NCBI GenBank assembly: GCA_025363755.1
Contig: JANYLQ010000026.1
Coordinates: 30,959 to 94,958, forward strand
DNA from: Hyphomicrobiales bacterium
GTDB lineage: Bacteria > Pseudomonadota > Alphaproteobacteria > Rhizobiales > Aestuariivirgaceae
Length of the DNA stretch: 64,000 bases
Direction: 5' to 3'
Shown: piece by piece, positions 38,711 through 49,246 of the stretch
Position numbering within the stretch: position 1 is the stretch's first letter
Layout of the letters: each line of letters opens with the position of its first letter
The notes under the pieces: model-generated
What the model saw: the letters and a program-made list of their open reading frames with translations, nothing else
Database searches by the model: none
What the model was told of the DNA's origin: nothing
Program-made: the position numbers and the translations under genes

Positions 38711-39670
38711 ATGACCAATACAATGAAAAAACTTATTGCAGGTTTTGCCTTTGGCGCAAGCTTGCTGTCCATGTCGATTGCCGCTTCAGCAGGCGATGCT
38801 GAATCATGCAAAGATGTGCGCATGTCGGATGTGGGCTGGACTGATATTACCGCCATTACGGCCATGACTGGCGCTATCGTCGAACAGATGGGCTATAAGG
38901 GCGACATCAAGCAACTTGCTGTGCCTGTAACCTTCGCATCAATGAAGAGCAAAGACATTGACGTGTTTCTTGGCAATTGGATGCCTTCAATGGTCGCAGA
39001 TATTGAAGCCTATTCCAAGGACGGGTCGGTTGAAACGATTGGTGCCAATCTCGAAGGTGCAAAATATACCCTCGCCGTAAACCAAGAATTGTTCGACGCG
39101 GGCCTGCATGATTTCAAAGACATTGCGAAGTTCAAAGACAAGCTCGGCGGCAAGCTTTACGGCATTGAACCCGGTAATGACGGCAACCGCCATATTCTGG
39201 ATATGATCAAGGATCCAGCTTTTGGCCTTGATGGTTTTGAACTGGTCGAAAGCTCTGAAGCAGGGATGTTAGCTCAGGTTGCCAAACTGACCGGCGATAA
39301 GAAAGACATCGTGTTTTTGGGTTGGGCACCGCACCCGATGAACGCCAACTTTAAAATTCAGTATCTCACAGGCGGTGACGCCTTGTTCGGGCCAAACTTT
39401 GGCGGCGCATCGGTGTTCACCACTGTGCGCAAAGGCTACGTGGCTGAGTGCCCCAATATTGGCAAACTTATGACCAACCTCAAATTTACGATGGATATGG
39501 AAAACAACGTGATGGGCGACATCTTGAACAAGGGCGCTGATCCAAAAGCGGCTGCACTTGCTTGGATCAAGGCCAATCCGACGGCTTTGGATGCTTGGCT
39601 GAAAGATGTAACCACATTTGATGGTTCAGGCCCAGCGCTTGATGCCGTGAAGAAGGGTCTTGGTTTATAA
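38711..39670 (+). CDS. choX: Choline ABC transporter substrate-binding protein ChoX
   Basis: Periplasmic binding protein of 319 residues with a signal peptide (MTNTMKKLIAGFAFGASLL...SAGDA, cleavage near residue 27). SCKDVRMSDVGWTDITAITAMTG and FLGNWMPSM are typical of ChoX and of glycine-betaine/choline binders, with tryptophans and tyrosines that can form an aromatic cage for a quaternary amine. Strong AGGGAG ribosome-binding site. A clear terminator-like hairpin lies between this gene and the permease, so choX is expected to be made in excess. Confidence 0.92.
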   Translation: MTNTMKKLIAGFAFGASLLSMSIAASAGDAESCKDVRMSDVGWTDITAITAMTGAIVEQMGYKGDIKQLAVPVTFASMKSKDIDVFLGNWMPSMVADIEAYSKDGSVETIGANLEGAKYTLAVNQELFDAGLHDFKDIAKFKDKLGGKLYGIEPGNDGNRHILDMIKDPAFGLDGFELVESSEAGMLAQVAKLTGDKKDIVFLGWAPHPMNANFKIQYLTGGDALFGPNFGGASVFTTVRKGYVAECPNIGKLMTNLKFTMDMENNVMGDILNKGADPKAAALAWIKANPTALDAWLKDVTTFDGSGPALDAVKKGLGL

Positions 39671-39696
39671 TAATACAAGTCTTTGACAAATGGGCA

Positions 39697-39732
39697 CGGG
39701 CTGGCTGATACTCTTAGCCAGCCCGTTTTTTT
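39697..39732 (+). terminator. Rho-independent terminator/attenuator between choX and choW
   Basis: Perfect 10-bp arms CGGGCTGGCT and AGCCAGCCCG, a 9-base loop, and seven T. It lies 26 bases after the choX stop and 21 before choW, so partial read-through would lower permease and ATPase levels relative to the binding protein. Confidence 0.92.
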
Positions 39733-39753
39733 GGTGGGCAGGGGAGATGGCAT

Positions 39754-40608
39754 ATGGGCGCACTTGTTGACTTCATAACGGCAAATAAAATTCCAATTGG
39801 CCCTTGGGGCAAAGCGTTTTTCGCGTTCCTCACGACGAATTTTAAAGCATTTTTCAATGGCATTTCTGATGGCCTCACTTGGTTTTTAGAAACCCTCACA
39901 AATATACTTTTGTGGTTTCCGCCGCTGATCATTATTATCTCTGTGGTGGCGCTGGCTTGGTATCTGCAAAAATCATGGAAGCTGGCTTTGGGTGTGGGAT
40001 TGGGTTTGCTGTTCATTCTTAATCAGGGCCTCTGGAAGGGAATGATTGAGACGATTGTCTTAGTTGTTTCAGCCGCCGGCGCATCGATGGCCATTGGTGT
40101 GCCAATTGGCATTTGGGCTGCGCATAACCCTAGAGTTTACCGCTTCCTATTACCCATTCTTGATTTGATGCAAACCCTGCCAACTTTCGTTTATTTAATT
40201 CCCATCATCATCATGTTTGGTTTGGGCGTTGCTCCCGGCCTGATTGTGACTGTGATATTTGCAGCCCCGGCCCCCATCCGCCTCACCCATTTGGGCATAA
40301 CATCCGTACCAAGGCCGCTGATTGAAGCTGGAGAAGCCTTTGGCGCCACCAAACAACAGCTTCTGTGGAAGGTGGAGTTACCCTCCGCTCTGCCCACGAT
40401 AATGGCTGGCCTCACCCAATGCATTATGCTTTCACTTTCCATGGTGGTGATTTCAGCATTAATCGGAGCCAATGGTTTGGGTTCACCTGTGGTGCGCGCC
40501 CTTAATTCGCTCAACATTCCGCTCGGTATTGAAGCAGGCCTCGCCATTGTGGTGTTGGCCATTATCCTCGACCGCATGTGCAAGGTTACAACAGGAGCAA
40601 AATCATGA
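39754..40608 (+). CDS. choW: Choline ABC transporter permease ChoW
   Basis: Inner-membrane permease of 284 residues with six or seven helices. The EAA-type loop EAGEAFGATKQQLLWKVELPSALPTIMAG contacts the ATPase. Length and sequence match ProW/ChoW permeases of the betaine/choline family. GGGGAGA precedes the ATG. The stop overlaps the choV start (ATGA). Confidence 0.93.
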   Translation: MGALVDFITANKIPIGPWGKAFFAFLTTNFKAFFNGISDGLTWFLETLTNILLWFPPLIIIISVVALAWYLQKSWKLALGVGLGLLFILNQGLWKGMIETIVLVVSAAGASMAIGVPIGIWAAHNPRVYRFLLPILDLMQTLPTFVYLIPIIIMFGLGVAPGLIVTVIFAAPAPIRLTHLGITSVPRPLIEAGEAFGATKQQLLWKVELPSALPTIMAGLTQCIMLSLSMVVISALIGANGLGSPVVRALNSLNIPLGIEAGLAIVVLAIILDRMCKVTTGAKS

Positions 40609-41795
40609 CCGCTGTTGTTGAATTCAAAAACGTCGATATTCTTTTTGGCAAGGATACCAGCACCGCGCAGGCCATGCTGGATAAGGGCGAAAGCCGTTCT
40701 GCCATTCTTGATAAGACGGGCGTGGTGCTGGGTTGTGCTGGTGCAAATCTCACCGTGAAAGAAGGTGAAATCAGTGTTCTGATGGGGCTTTCAGGTTCGG
40801 GTAAATCCACTTTGCTCCGCGCTGTCAACGGCCTCAACAAAGTGACACGTGGAAATGTATTGGTGCGTGATGGCGATAAAATGGTCGACGTGGTCACCTG
40901 CGACGAGGCCACTTTACGCCACATTCGCCAAGGTCAAGTGGCCATGGTGTTCCAGCAATTTGCCTTGTTACCATGGCGCACGGTGGCCCAGAATGTGGGG
41001 TTTGGTTTAGAGTTGGCTGGCATGGATGAAGCCACGCGCAAAACCAAAGTGGATGCGCAGCTGAAACTTGTAGGGCTTGATCAATGGGCGGGCAAATACG
41101 CCCACGAACTTTCAGGCGGCATGCAACAACGTGTGGGGTTGGCGAGAGCCTTTGCCACTGAAGCGCCAATTCTATTGATGGATGAACCTTTCTCAGCTCT
41201 TGATCCTTTGATCCGCACAAAGTTGCAAGATGAACTTTTGCAGCTGCAGAAGAAATTGAAGAAGACCATCATTTTCGTGAGCCACGATCTCGAAGAAGCT
41301 TTAAAAATCGGCAACACCATCACCATCATGGAAGGTGGGCGCATCGTGCAATCAGGCCGTCCTGAAGACATCGTACTGCGTCCGGCCAATGCCTATGTCA
41401 GTGAGTTCATTGCCAACGTAAATCCACTTTCAGTTCTCACAGCATGGAATGTCATGCGCGGGCCCCACGAACTTGTCAAAGACACGGGCGGTTGGATATG
41501 GCTTGATCGCCGCAAGACCACACGCTTTAAATTAGACAAAGCAAATAAAGTGACAACCGTTGAGCGCGATAGCGAGAAAGCCACCTGGGTGCCCTGTACT
41601 GAGGCTGAAAAAGTGGTGGACGCAAAATCAAAGCCGGTCTTCTGGGCCACACCCGGCACGTCGCTCAAAACCGTAATGCTGGCCATGCATAGATCTGAAA
41701 CCGCACCCGTGGCGCTGTTTAATGACGACAGCACTTTTGCAGGTGCCATCGGTGTGAAGGATGTGTTGCAGGCAGTGTTGAAGCGGGCAGAGTGA
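40605..41795 (+). CDS. choV: Choline/betaine ABC transporter ATP-binding protein ChoV
   Basis: ATPase of 396 residues. The ATG at 40605 overlaps the choW stop and starts MTAVVEFKNVDILFG. Walker A GLSGSGKST at residues 61-69, signature LSGGMQQRVGLARA, Walker B ILLMDEPFSALD and the switch histidine in IFVSHDLEEA are intact. The C-terminal part (about 280-396) resembles the CBS-like regulatory tail of ProV/ChoV. With ChoX and ChoW it imports choline, which serves as an osmoprotectant precursor or carbon and nitrogen source. Confidence 0.94.
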   Translation: MTAVVEFKNVDILFGKDTSTAQAMLDKGESRSAILDKTGVVLGCAGANLTVKEGEISVLMGLSGSGKSTLLRAVNGLNKVTRGNVLVRDGDKMVDVVTCDEATLRHIRQGQVAMVFQQFALLPWRTVAQNVGFGLELAGMDEATRKTKVDAQLKLVGLDQWAGKYAHELSGGMQQRVGLARAFATEAPILLMDEPFSALDPLIRTKLQDELLQLQKKLKKTIIFVSHDLEEALKIGNTITIMEGGRIVQSGRPEDIVLRPANAYVSEFIANVNPLSVLTAWNVMRGPHELVKDTGGWIWLDRRKTTRFKLDKANKVTTVERDSEKATWVPCTEAEKVVDAKSKPVFWATPGTSLKTVMLAMHRSETAPVALFNDDSTFAGAIGVKDVLQAVLKRAE

Positions 41796-41847
41796 ATCTA
41801 TTCCCTCACGCCCCTACTACAGGGGAGGAAGGAACTCAGCATTGTCC

Positions 41848-41872
41848 GGGGATTTATATAAACGAAATCCCC
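41848..41872 (-). terminator. Hairpin at the end of deoB
   Basis: GGGGATTT (41848-41855) and AAATCCCC (41865-41872) form an 8-bp stem, extendable by one C-G pair, that contains the deoB stop codon. It probably marks the end of the nucleoside operon. The T-run is poor, so terminator function is only moderately supported. Confidence 0.5.
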
Positions 41873-43020
41873 GCCACTAATGCAGGCGCACCTAGCCACT
41901 TTGCAACACTCTGCCCAATATCTGAAAAGCTTTTACGCTCACCAATTTCAATTTGCCTGTTACACAAAATCGGAATGCATTCGCGCGTGTGATCTGTGCC
42001 GGCCCAAGTGGGATCATTGCCGTGATCTGCGGTGATGATGAGAAGATCATTTTGGCCGAGTTTGGCAAACACCTTTGGCAGCTCAGCGTCAAACCATTCA
42101 AGCTCTCGGCCATATCCAAGGGGATCGCGGCGGTGGCCATAATTGGTGTCAAAGTCGACAAAGTTGGTCATCAAAAACCCACCGTCTTTCACGCTGTCCA
42201 TGGCGTCCAATGTGGTCTGCATCAGCGCCTTGTTGCCGGAAACTTTCATCTCGCGCCCTGTGCCCACATGGGCATAAATATCACCGATCTTGCCAACCGA
42301 AACCACATCACGGCCTGCATCGGTCAACACTTTGAGGAGGCTCGGCGTTGGCGGTGTGATGGCATAGTCTTTCCTGTTGCCAGTGCGCGCAAATGTCTTT
42401 GCAGTCTCGCCCAAAAAAGGCCGTGCAATCACCCGGCCAATGTTCATCGTATAAGTCAGCTCGCGCGCAATTTTGCAGACATCATAAAGTCGCTGCAAAC
42501 CAAAATGCGTTTCATGTGCGGCGATTTGAATAACACTATCAGCACTGGTGTAAATGATGGGCTTGCCCGTTCGCACATGCTCTTCGCCAAAATCTTCAAT
42601 CACTTGGGTGCCCGAAGCATGGGCCATGCAGAGCAGACCCGGCAATTTGGCGCGGGTGATAATTTCATCCATCAGGCTTTGTGGGAAGGCCGGAACCGTT
42701 TGCGGAAAATAACCCCAGGCGAATTGCAACGGAACCCCGCCCATTTCCCAATGCCCTGTGATGGTATCTTTGCCCTGTGAAACTTCCACGGCATATCCCC
42801 AGCCACCTTTGACAGGTGCATTAGCGTCAAGGCCGTGCTCCGATCCGCTCGCTGCCTTAACGGCCCTGGCAACGCCCAATGAAATCAAATTCGGAATATT
42901 TAGTTTCATATGATCAGAGATGTGGCCAAGCGTGTTGGAACCCTCATCGCCAAACTTCGCAGCATCAGGCGCACCACCAATGCCGACGGAGTCCATGACG
43001 AATAGGAACGCCCTGCTCAT
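41854..43020 (-). CDS. deoB: Phosphopentomutase
   Basis: Enzyme of 388 residues interconverting (deoxy)ribose 1- and 5-phosphates. The alkaline-phosphatase-like metal site appears as [13 protein letters not shown] at the start and [19 protein letters not shown] near the end, with [11 protein letters not shown] between. It is the last gene of the nucleoside uptake and salvage operon and overlaps deoA by four bases. It converts the products of DeoA and PNP into forms that enter the pentose pathway. Confidence 0.97.
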   Translation of the reverse strand: MSRAFLFVMDSVGIGGAPDAAKFGDEGSNTLGHISDHMKLNIPNLISLGVARAVKAASGSEHGLDANAPVKGGWGYAVEVSQGKDTITGHWEMGGVPLQFAWGYFPQTVPAFPQSLMDEIITRAKLPGLLCMAHASGTQVIEDFGEEHVRTGKPIIYTSADSVIQIAAHETHFGLQRLYDVCKIARELTYTMNIGRVIARPFLGETAKTFARTGNRKDYAITPPTPSLLKVLTDAGRDVVSVGKIGDIYAHVGTGREMKVSGNKALMQTTLDAMDSVKDGGFLMTNFVDFDTNYGHRRDPLGYGRELEWFDAELPKVFAKLGQNDLLIITADHGNDPTWAGTDHTRECIPILCNRQIEIGERKSFSDIGQSVAKWLGAPALVAGISFI

Positions 43021-44324
43021 GCTGTGATCCGCTCAATCACGGGTGGCGTTTCTTTCACAACATCACCGATGCCATAAGCTGCCTTGACGATTTTGGCCGC
43101 ACGATCAAAGCTGGTTTCGTCTTGAGCATGAATCATGCAGAGCGGCGTATTCATATCAGCGCGGAAGTTTTTACCGAGCAGATTGCTGAGACCCACCGCA
43201 TGATCAATTTTATCATCTGCACGCAACCTTCCCCCGCCAAGCTCAATCACAGCAAGCCCCAGCTGACGCGTCTCGATTTTACAAACCGCACCTTCATCAC
43301 CTGCATAAACGGGGCGGATGATTTTGGCTGACTTCATATAATGATCGGGCCGTTCCATAAAATCTTTAGGCCCACCAAGCAACGCTGTCATTTTGGCGAA
43401 ATGCTCCGCCGCACGACCTGACGTGATCGTAGCGGCAAGTTGCTTTGCTCCATCTTCAAGTGTTGAGGCAATGCCAGCGCTCAACAAAAGCTCGGCACCC
43501 AAAGCCAGTGTGACTGCCTCAACGCGCCTGTTGATCAATCGACCTTTCAGAAATTCAAGCGCATGCAAAACTTCAACCGCGTTGCCCGCAGCCGAGGCCA
43601 GTGGCTCATCCATATCGGTAATGAATGCTGTCGTTTTGAGGCCCGCGCCATTTGCTACGCTGACCAAACTCTTAGCCAACATCACGGCGTCTTCATGCTT
43701 TGCCATGAATGCACCCGAACCGATTTTCACATCCATCACCAAATGCTGCAAACCCGCAGCCAGCTTCTTCGATAAAATTGAAGCGGTGATCAGCGGTACA
43801 GATTCAACCGTGGCCGTCACATCCCTGATGCCATAAAGTCTTTTATCAGCAGGCGCCAAATCCGCCGTCTGACCGATGATGGCACATCCCGCCTCGCGCA
43901 CCACTTTGCGAAAGAGCACAAGATCAGGCTGCGTTGTGTAACCCGGAATCGAATCCAGCTTATCGAGTGTTCCACCCGTATGGCCAAGCCCGCGCCCTGA
44001 AATCATCGGCACAAAGCAACCACAGGCCGCAAGCATTGGTGCCAACATCAGCGAGATATTATCACCAATGCCGCCAGTCGAATGCTTATCCACCACAGGC
44101 CCCGGCATGTCCCATGTCAGCACCGTGCCTGAATCGCGCATGGCCAGCGTCAGGCCAACGGCTTCTTCACCACTCATACCTTTAAAAAACACCGCCATGG
44201 CAAAAGCCGCAACTTGGCCTTCAGAGATTGTATTATTCGTCAGTCCACTGATGAATTCACGCACTTCATCTCTGGTAAGCGGCGCGCCATCGCGTTTCTT
44301 ACGGATGATTTCTTGCGGAAGCAT
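43017..44324 (-). CDS. deoA: Thymidine phosphorylase
   Basis: Enzyme of 435 residues that splits thymidine and deoxyuridine with phosphate. [22 protein letters not shown], the phosphate-binding [14 protein letters not shown] and [13 protein letters not shown] are conserved motifs of the pyrimidine nucleoside phosphorylase family. The ATG shares a base with the PNP stop (TAATG) and its stop overlaps deoB. Confidence 0.97.
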   Translation of the reverse strand: MLPQEIIRKKRDGAPLTRDEVREFISGLTNNTISEGQVAAFAMAVFFKGMSGEEAVGLTLAMRDSGTVLTWDMPGPVVDKHSTGGIGDNISLMLAPMLAACGCFVPMISGRGLGHTGGTLDKLDSIPGYTTQPDLVLFRKVVREAGCAIIGQTADLAPADKRLYGIRDVTATVESVPLITASILSKKLAAGLQHLVMDVKIGSGAFMAKHEDAVMLAKSLVSVANGAGLKTTAFITDMDEPLASAAGNAVEVLHALEFLKGRLINRRVEAVTLALGAELLLSAGIASTLEDGAKQLAATITSGRAAEHFAKMTALLGGPKDFMERPDHYMKSAKIIRPVYAGDEGAVCKIETRQLGLAVIELGGGRLRADDKIDHAVGLSNLLGKNFRADMNTPLCMIHAQDETSFDRAAKIVKAAYGIGDVVKETPPVIERITA

Positions 44325-45106
44325 TATAAATCCGTGAAGAAGCGCGTGAGTAATTGGCCCATGCGTGCCGAAGCCTTGGCCCCTTCGGATTTGGTTTCGG
44401 CATGGCTGGGTGATGCACCCTCAATGCCTGCGGCCAAATTGGTGATTACTGACAAGCCTGCCACCCTGAGGCCGTAACGCCGCGCCAAAATCGTTTCAGG
44501 CGCTGTGGACATGCCAACTGCCGTGCCGCCAATCATGCGGAACATTTTAATTTCGGCCGGCGTTTCAAATGAAGGGCCAGAATACCAAACATAAACGCCC
44601 TTATGCAGTGCTAGCTTTTCGGCTTCAGCCGCAGCAATGATCTTCGTACGTAAACCCGGATCATAAGCATTGGTCATCGGCACAAAATTTTCGTCGCCAT
44701 GCTGGCCAATGAGCGGGTTCATGCCCGACTGGTTGATATGATCTTCAATCAGCATGATTGAACCGGGGCGCATGGCAGGATCAAGTGAGCCCGCGGCGTT
44801 AGTCAAAATCAAGTTTTCAATGCCAGCACTTTTCAACGCTTCAATGGCCGGGCGCATCACCGCCGCATTGCCACTTTCATAAGCATGCGCACGTCCTGCC
44901 AGCACCACAATCTCCTTGCCACCAACAGTGCCCACAACGAGTTCACCCGCATGGCCAGAAATTTTAGGGACAGGAAAACCTTGGAGTTCACGATAGGGAA
45001 TGCGGATTGCATTTTGAACGGAATCAGCAAACGCGCCAAGGCTTGAGCCGAGAATGATAGCCGACCTAGGTTTACGGCCTGCAAATTTAGAAACGAGATC
45101 ACTCAT
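44324..45106 (-). CDS. Purine-nucleoside phosphorylase
   Basis: Trimeric-type purine nucleoside phosphorylase of 260 residues. [43 protein letters not shown] and [17 protein letters not shown] are the family motifs for phosphate and purine binding. It releases the base from inosine, guanosine and deoxy forms and supplies (deoxy)ribose 1-phosphate for DeoB. It overlaps cdd by four bases. Confidence 0.93.
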   Translation of the reverse strand: MSDLVSKFAGRKPRSAIILGSSLGAFADSVQNAIRIPYRELQGFPVPKISGHAGELVVGTVGGKEIVVLAGRAHAYESGNAAVMRPAIEALKSAGIENLILTNAAGSLDPAMRPGSIMLIEDHINQSGMNPLIGQHGDENFVPMTNAYDPGLRTKIIAAAEAEKLALHKGVYVWYSGPSFETPAEIKMFRMIGGTAVGMSTAPETILARRYGLRVAGLSVITNLAAGIEGASPSHAETKSEGAKASARMGQLLTRFFTDL

Positions 45107-45495
45107 GCTAAATTCTCCGGCCCGAATGAAAATGGCAACAATTCTTCTAATGTAAAAGTGCGAATGAGTTTGCCCTCTTCAGTGCAACAATGAATCTTTA
45201 CATCACCATTAGCGAATTCGCGGATCTTCTGGCGGCAGCCACCGCAAGGTGTGCACAGCGTATCGCCATTACCCATGACAGCAACTTCGGTCACACGCTT
45301 GCCGCCTGCTGTAATAAGGGCTGCAATAGCTGATGGCTCGGCGCACCAGCCTTGCGGATACGCGGCGTTTTCGATGTTGCAGCCACCGAACACGCGGCCT
45401 TGTTCGTCGCGCATGGCGGCACCAACATAGAATTTTGAATAAGGTGCATGCGCTGTGGTGCGCGCGGCTTTGGCGGCTTTAATCAAATCATCCAT
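45103..45495 (-). CDS. cdd: Cytidine deaminase
   Basis: Zinc enzyme of 130 residues. HAPYSKFYVGAA starts the catalytic domain, CNIENAAYPQGWCAEPSAI contains the catalytic glutamate after the first zinc cysteine, and PCGGCRQ provides the other two cysteines. Deaminates cytidine and deoxycytidine to uridine forms. The short length fits the homotetrameric type. It is coupled to the upstream permease by a TGATG overlap. Confidence 0.96.
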   Translation of the reverse strand: MDDLIKAAKAARTTAHAPYSKFYVGAAMRDEQGRVFGGCNIENAAYPQGWCAEPSAIAALITAGGKRVTEVAVMGNGDTLCTPCGGCRQKIREFANGDVKIHCCTEEGKLIRTFTLEELLPFSFGPENLA

Positions 45496-46460
45496 CAGCG
45501 ATCCTTTGTATAGGGAATGCCCGAAGCGCGCGGTGGAATCGATTTGCCGATAAAGCCCGCCAGCAGCACGACAGTCATCACATAGGGTAGCATGTTGATG
45601 AACTGTACGGGAATTTCAACATCACCAATCTTGAAACCCTGCATGCGCAATCCGACAGCTTGCAAATAGCCAAACAACAAGCACGCCCACATTGAAGGCC
45701 ACGCCCGCCAATTAGCGAAAATCAAAGCGGCCAGCGCCATGAAGCCACGGCCTGCCGACATGTCGCGGACAAATGAGCCTTGCAGAGCAACCGACAAATA
45801 AGTGCCAGCAAATCCACACAATATCCCTGCGATGATCACGGCTTGATAGCGCAATTTGGCAACCGAGATGCCGGCTGTGTCGACTGCGTGAGGGTTTTCA
45901 CCGACCGCTCGCAACCTCAACCCAAAACGGGTTTTAGCCAAGGCCCATGCGGTCACTGGAACCAGCACAAAGGCCAGATAAACCAATACCGAATGGCCAG
46001 AAATAATATTGAGATATGGCCCAACCAAAGGGACGGACTGTATAGCATCAAAGCCCGGCATGTGAAAAATTGGAAATTGCGCTTCGGGTGGCAAAGGCGG
46101 CGTGCGGCCACCTTCCTTGAACCATTCATTGCCAAGCACGACGGCCAAGCCCGCCGCCAGCATGTTGATGGCCACACCTGAGACAACCTGATTACCACGT
46201 TGATTGATCGAGGCATAGCCATGCACCAGTGAAAACAAAATGCTCACGCCAATGGCGAGTAATAATGCAATCCAAGGTGATTGAAAGTATGCGCCTGCCG
46301 CAGCCGCAGTGAAAGCCGCTGCCAGCATTTTGCCTTCAAGGCCAATATCGACAATGCCAGAACGCTCAGACCATAAGCCTGCAAGACAAGCGAAGATCAA
46401 GGGCACCGACATGCGGATTGTGGAGGAAAGGGTTTCAGCGCTGAGAAAAATGTCGAACAT
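45495..46460 (-). CDS. Nucleoside ABC transporter permease, second subunit (NupQ/YufQ-like)
   Basis: Inner-membrane permease of 321 residues with about nine or ten helices. The ATG at 46460 overlaps the upstream stop (TGATG); a TTG one codon earlier is less likely. MSVPLIFACLAGLWSERSGIVDIGLEGKMLAAAF and VSGVAINMLAAGL are typical of the BPD permeases paired with BMP-type binding proteins. Neighbours for nucleoside breakdown indicate nucleosides as substrate. Confidence 0.92.
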   Translation of the reverse strand: MFDIFLSAETLSSTIRMSVPLIFACLAGLWSERSGIVDIGLEGKMLAAAFTAAAAGAYFQSPWIALLLAIGVSILFSLVHGYASINQRGNQVVSGVAINMLAAGLAVVLGNEWFKEGGRTPPLPPEAQFPIFHMPGFDAIQSVPLVGPYLNIISGHSVLVYLAFVLVPVTAWALAKTRFGLRLRAVGENPHAVDTAGISVAKLRYQAVIIAGILCGFAGTYLSVALQGSFVRDMSAGRGFMALAALIFANWRAWPSMWACLLFGYLQAVGLRMQGFKIGDVEIPVQFINMLPYVMTVVLLAGFIGKSIPPRASGIPYTKDR

Positions 46461-47554
46461 CAATCATCCGCCTTAAAAAACAGCGCTGTGAGATAAGGGC
46501 GGAAAGCGTTTTCGAGAGCGCCCATAAACAAGATGATGAGACCTTGAATGACCACCACCATATCGCGGTTGATATGTTGCTTGGCAAATGAAAGCTCTGT
46601 GCCACCCTGATAAAGCAGACCAAACAACATGGCCGCCAAAACAATGCCAATCGGATGATTGCGGCCCATGAGTGCAACGGCGATTCCCACAAAGCCTGCA
46701 CCTTGCACATATTCGAGCAGCAAGCGATGTTGTGCACCAAGCACTTCATTCACGGCAACAAGCCCAGCAAGGCCGCCAGACACAGCCATGGCGATCATGA
46801 TGATGCGTTGTGGCTTGATGCCTGCATAAACTGCTGCATCGGAGTTCAAACCCACCGCGCGGATTTCATAGCCAAGTTTGGTGCGCCACAGGAAATACCA
46901 CACCGCCCACGCCACAAAGAAGGCGAGAAAGACTGTGAGGTTGAGGGGTGAGGCCGGATATTTATAATCAAAAAACTGCCGCGCAATTTCGCGGAAACTC
47001 AAAATATATGCACCAGTAACTTCACGGCTTTCCACCGCCATTTTGCCGATGGGGCGGAACCAATAATTGATCAAATAAACCATCAAGCTTGAAGCAATGA
47101 AATTAAACATGATTGTGGTGATGACGATGTGGCTGCCGCGCTTGGCTTGCAAATAGCCAGGCACCAAGCCCCAAAACGCACCAAACAAAACCGATGCGAT
47201 AATCGAAAGCGGAATGACAATCGGCCATGGCAGGAATTCAAGATTGAGGCCAACGATGGCAGCACCCAATCCTGCAAAATAAGCCTGGCCCTCGCCGCCA
47301 ATGTTGAATAGTCCGGCATGAAATGCCACGGCAACACAAAGTCCTGTGAAAATGAAGTTCGTCGCGTAGTAGAGCAGGTAACTCCAACCCTTTAGCGATC
47401 CAACCGCACCCTTGATCATGATACCCAAACATTCAATCGGGTTTTCATTGATGAGCAGAAAGACGACAGATGCGGCCGCAAGTGCCAGTAGCAGATTGAG
47501 AAGCGGGATCAAACCCACATCAACCCAAGTTGGAAGGTCGCCGCGCTTGCTCAT
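46460..47554 (-). CDS. Nucleoside ABC transporter permease, first subunit (NupP/YufP-like)
   Basis: Inner-membrane permease of 364 residues starting at the ATG 47554 that overlaps the ATPase stop (TGATG). NLLLALAAASVVFLLINENPIE, GLCVAVAFHAGLFNIGGEGQ and GYLQAKRGSHIVITTIMFNFIA match the YufP family. YEIRAVGLNSDAAVYAGI is the cytoplasmic coupling loop. It pairs with the smaller permease downstream. Confidence 0.92.
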   Translation of the reverse strand: MSKRGDLPTWVDVGLIPLLNLLLALAAASVVFLLINENPIECLGIMIKGAVGSLKGWSYLLYYATNFIFTGLCVAVAFHAGLFNIGGEGQAYFAGLGAAIVGLNLEFLPWPIVIPLSIIASVLFGAFWGLVPGYLQAKRGSHIVITTIMFNFIASSLMVYLINYWFRPIGKMAVESREVTGAYILSFREIARQFFDYKYPASPLNLTVFLAFFVAWAVWYFLWRTKLGYEIRAVGLNSDAAVYAGIKPQRIIMIAMAVSGGLAGLVAVNEVLGAQHRLLLEYVQGAGFVGIAVALMGRNHPIGIVLAAMLFGLLYQGGTELSFAKQHINRDMVVVIQGLIILFMGALENAFRPYLTALFFKADD

Positions 47555-49071
47555 CAAGCAGCATCCTTCTGCACACCAGCCATGAGCAGACCAATGTCGC
47601 GCTCGGTGGCATTTGCATCACGCTCGCCCATAATGCGGCCTGCGAACATCACAATGATACGGTCTGATAGGGAACGGATTTCATCAAGTTCGACCGACAC
47701 CAATAAGATCGCTTTGCCCTGATCGCGCAGTGCGATGAGGCGCTTGTGGATGAACTCAATGGCACCGATATCGACGCCGCGCGTCGGCTGCCCCACAATC
47801 AGCAGATCAGGATTGCTTGACATTTCACGGGCGAGAATAATTTTTTGTTGATTGCCACCCGAAAATTTTCCCGAACGCAAAAGCGGATCAGCAGGCCTCA
47901 CATCAAAATCCTGCATTTCTTTTCTGCAGTTTGCAATCACCGCATCACGGTCGAGCCTGAATCCTTTGCCAAGTTCATCTTCAAATTGCCAACCGAGAAT
48001 AGCAGACTCTGATGCGTCAAACGCCGTGATCAGGCCACGGTGCTGGCGATCTTCTGGCACATGGGCCAATCCTTCTTGGCGCAGATGACGCGGGTCACCC
48101 AACTGGCCAATGCTTTTTCCCTCAAAAACAATCTCGCCAGACGCCGGTTTTGTAATGCCTGCTATACAATCCAATAATTCTGATTGGCCATTGCCAGACA
48201 CACCCGCAATGCCGACAATTTCACCCTTGCGCACCGTGAAGGAAACATTGTCAACGCGTGCAATATTTTTGCGGTCACGCCAAGTGACGTTCTTAACGTC
48301 AAGCACCACTTCGCCGGGACTGGCCTTGCCCTTTTCCACATGCAACAAAACACTGCGACCCACCATGGCTTCGGCGAGTTCTTCGACCGAAGTGTCTTTG
48401 GTTTCAAAATTGGCCACAACTTCTCCACGCCGCATGACGGAAACATGATCGGTGATCGCCATAATCTCGCGCAGCTTATGGGTGATGAGAATGACAGTTT
48501 TGCCTTGGTCGCGCAGCGTACCCAATATGCGAAACAAGTGATCAGCTTCATCGGGCGTCAACACGCCTGTGGGTTCATCAAGGATCAGAACTTCGGCACC
48601 CTTGTATAAGGCTTTTAGAATTTCGACGCGCTGCTGCAGGCCAACTGGCAATTCGCCGACGACGGCGTCAGGATCGACATCCATTTCATATTCTTCTGCA
48701 AGCCGCTTGAGTTCGCTGCGGGCTTTGGTGAGAGCCGGGCCAATCAATGCGCCGCCTTCAACGCCAAGCACAACATTTTCCAAAACCGTAAATGGATCAA
48801 CCAACATGAAATGTTGATGCACCATGCCAATGCCGTGAGCGATTGCGTCTGATGACGATTTAATTTTAACGGGAGCGCCACGAACTTTGATTTCGCCACT
48901 GTCAGCAGCGTAAAATCCAAACAGGATCGACATTAATGTCGATTTGCCAGCGCCATTCTCACCGATGATGCCGTGGATTGAGCCTTGGCCTATCGACAGC
49001 GATACATCCTTATTGGCATGCACCGCGCCAAAGCGCTTGTCGATATGGATGAGTTCAATTGCGGGAGTCAT
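47554..49071 (-). CDS. Nucleoside ABC transporter ATP-binding protein, two fused ATPase domains (NupO/YufO-like)
   Basis: Protein of 505 residues with tandem ATPase domains. The first has Walker [17 protein letters not shown] and Walker [16 protein letters not shown]. The second has [14 protein letters not shown], the signature [14 protein letters not shown] and a degenerate [12 protein letters not shown]. The ATG at 49071 is preferred over the longer frame, which runs into a repeat element. AGAGGA at 49081-49086 is its ribosome-binding site and lies inside the end of that element. It drives the two permeases encoded next. Confidence 0.93.
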   Translation of the reverse strand: MTPAIELIHIDKRFGAVHANKDVSLSIGQGSIHGIIGENGAGKSTLMSILFGFYAADSGEIKVRGAPVKIKSSSDAIAHGIGMVHQHFMLVDPFTVLENVVLGVEGGALIGPALTKARSELKRLAEEYEMDVDPDAVVGELPVGLQQRVEILKALYKGAEVLILDEPTGVLTPDEADHLFRILGTLRDQGKTVILITHKLREIMAITDHVSVMRRGEVVANFETKDTSVEELAEAMVGRSVLLHVEKGKASPGEVVLDVKNVTWRDRKNIARVDNVSFTVRKGEIVGIAGVSGNGQSELLDCIAGITKPASGEIVFEGKSIGQLGDPRHLRQEGLAHVPEDRQHRGLITAFDASESAILGWQFEDELGKGFRLDRDAVIANCRKEMQDFDVRPADPLLRSGKFSGGNQQKIILAREMSSNPDLLIVGQPTRGVDIGAIEFIHKRLIALRDQGKAILLVSVELDEIRSLSDRIIVMFAGRIMGERDANATERDIGLLMAGVQKDAA

Positions 49072-49078
49072 GATAAAA

Positions 49079-49241
49079 CGTCCTCTACCGCTTGCGGGAG
49101 AGGAAGGGGCCCCAACATGCCTTGGCATGCTGGGGGAGGTGAGGGCAAGGCAGAAACCAAAAAATTTCACACCCCCTCACCTATCCCATCTCACTTGCGT
49201 TCGATGGGCCCCTTTCCTCTCCCGCTAAAGCGGGCGAGGAC
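49079..49241. repeat. Palindromic intergenic element, copy 2
   Basis: About 163 bases fill the gap between the BMP-type binding-protein gene and its ATPase gene. The ends GTCCTC and GAGGAC are inverted. CGCTTGCGGGAGAGGAAGGGGCC on the left pairs with GGGCCCCTTTCCTCTCCCGC on the right, and ACATGCCTTGGCATGCT forms an inner hairpin. The modules CCCCTCACCTATCCCAT and GCGTTCGA are shared, partly inverted, with copy 1 at 37411-37558. Inside the transcript it would form a stable hairpin and it supplies the ribosome-binding site of the next gene. Confidence 0.75.
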
Positions 49242-49246
49242 TTCCG

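Noticed and set aside
41953..42780. 275-codon frame opposite deoB
   Set aside because: Antisense shadow of a clearly conserved gene, no domain or start signal.
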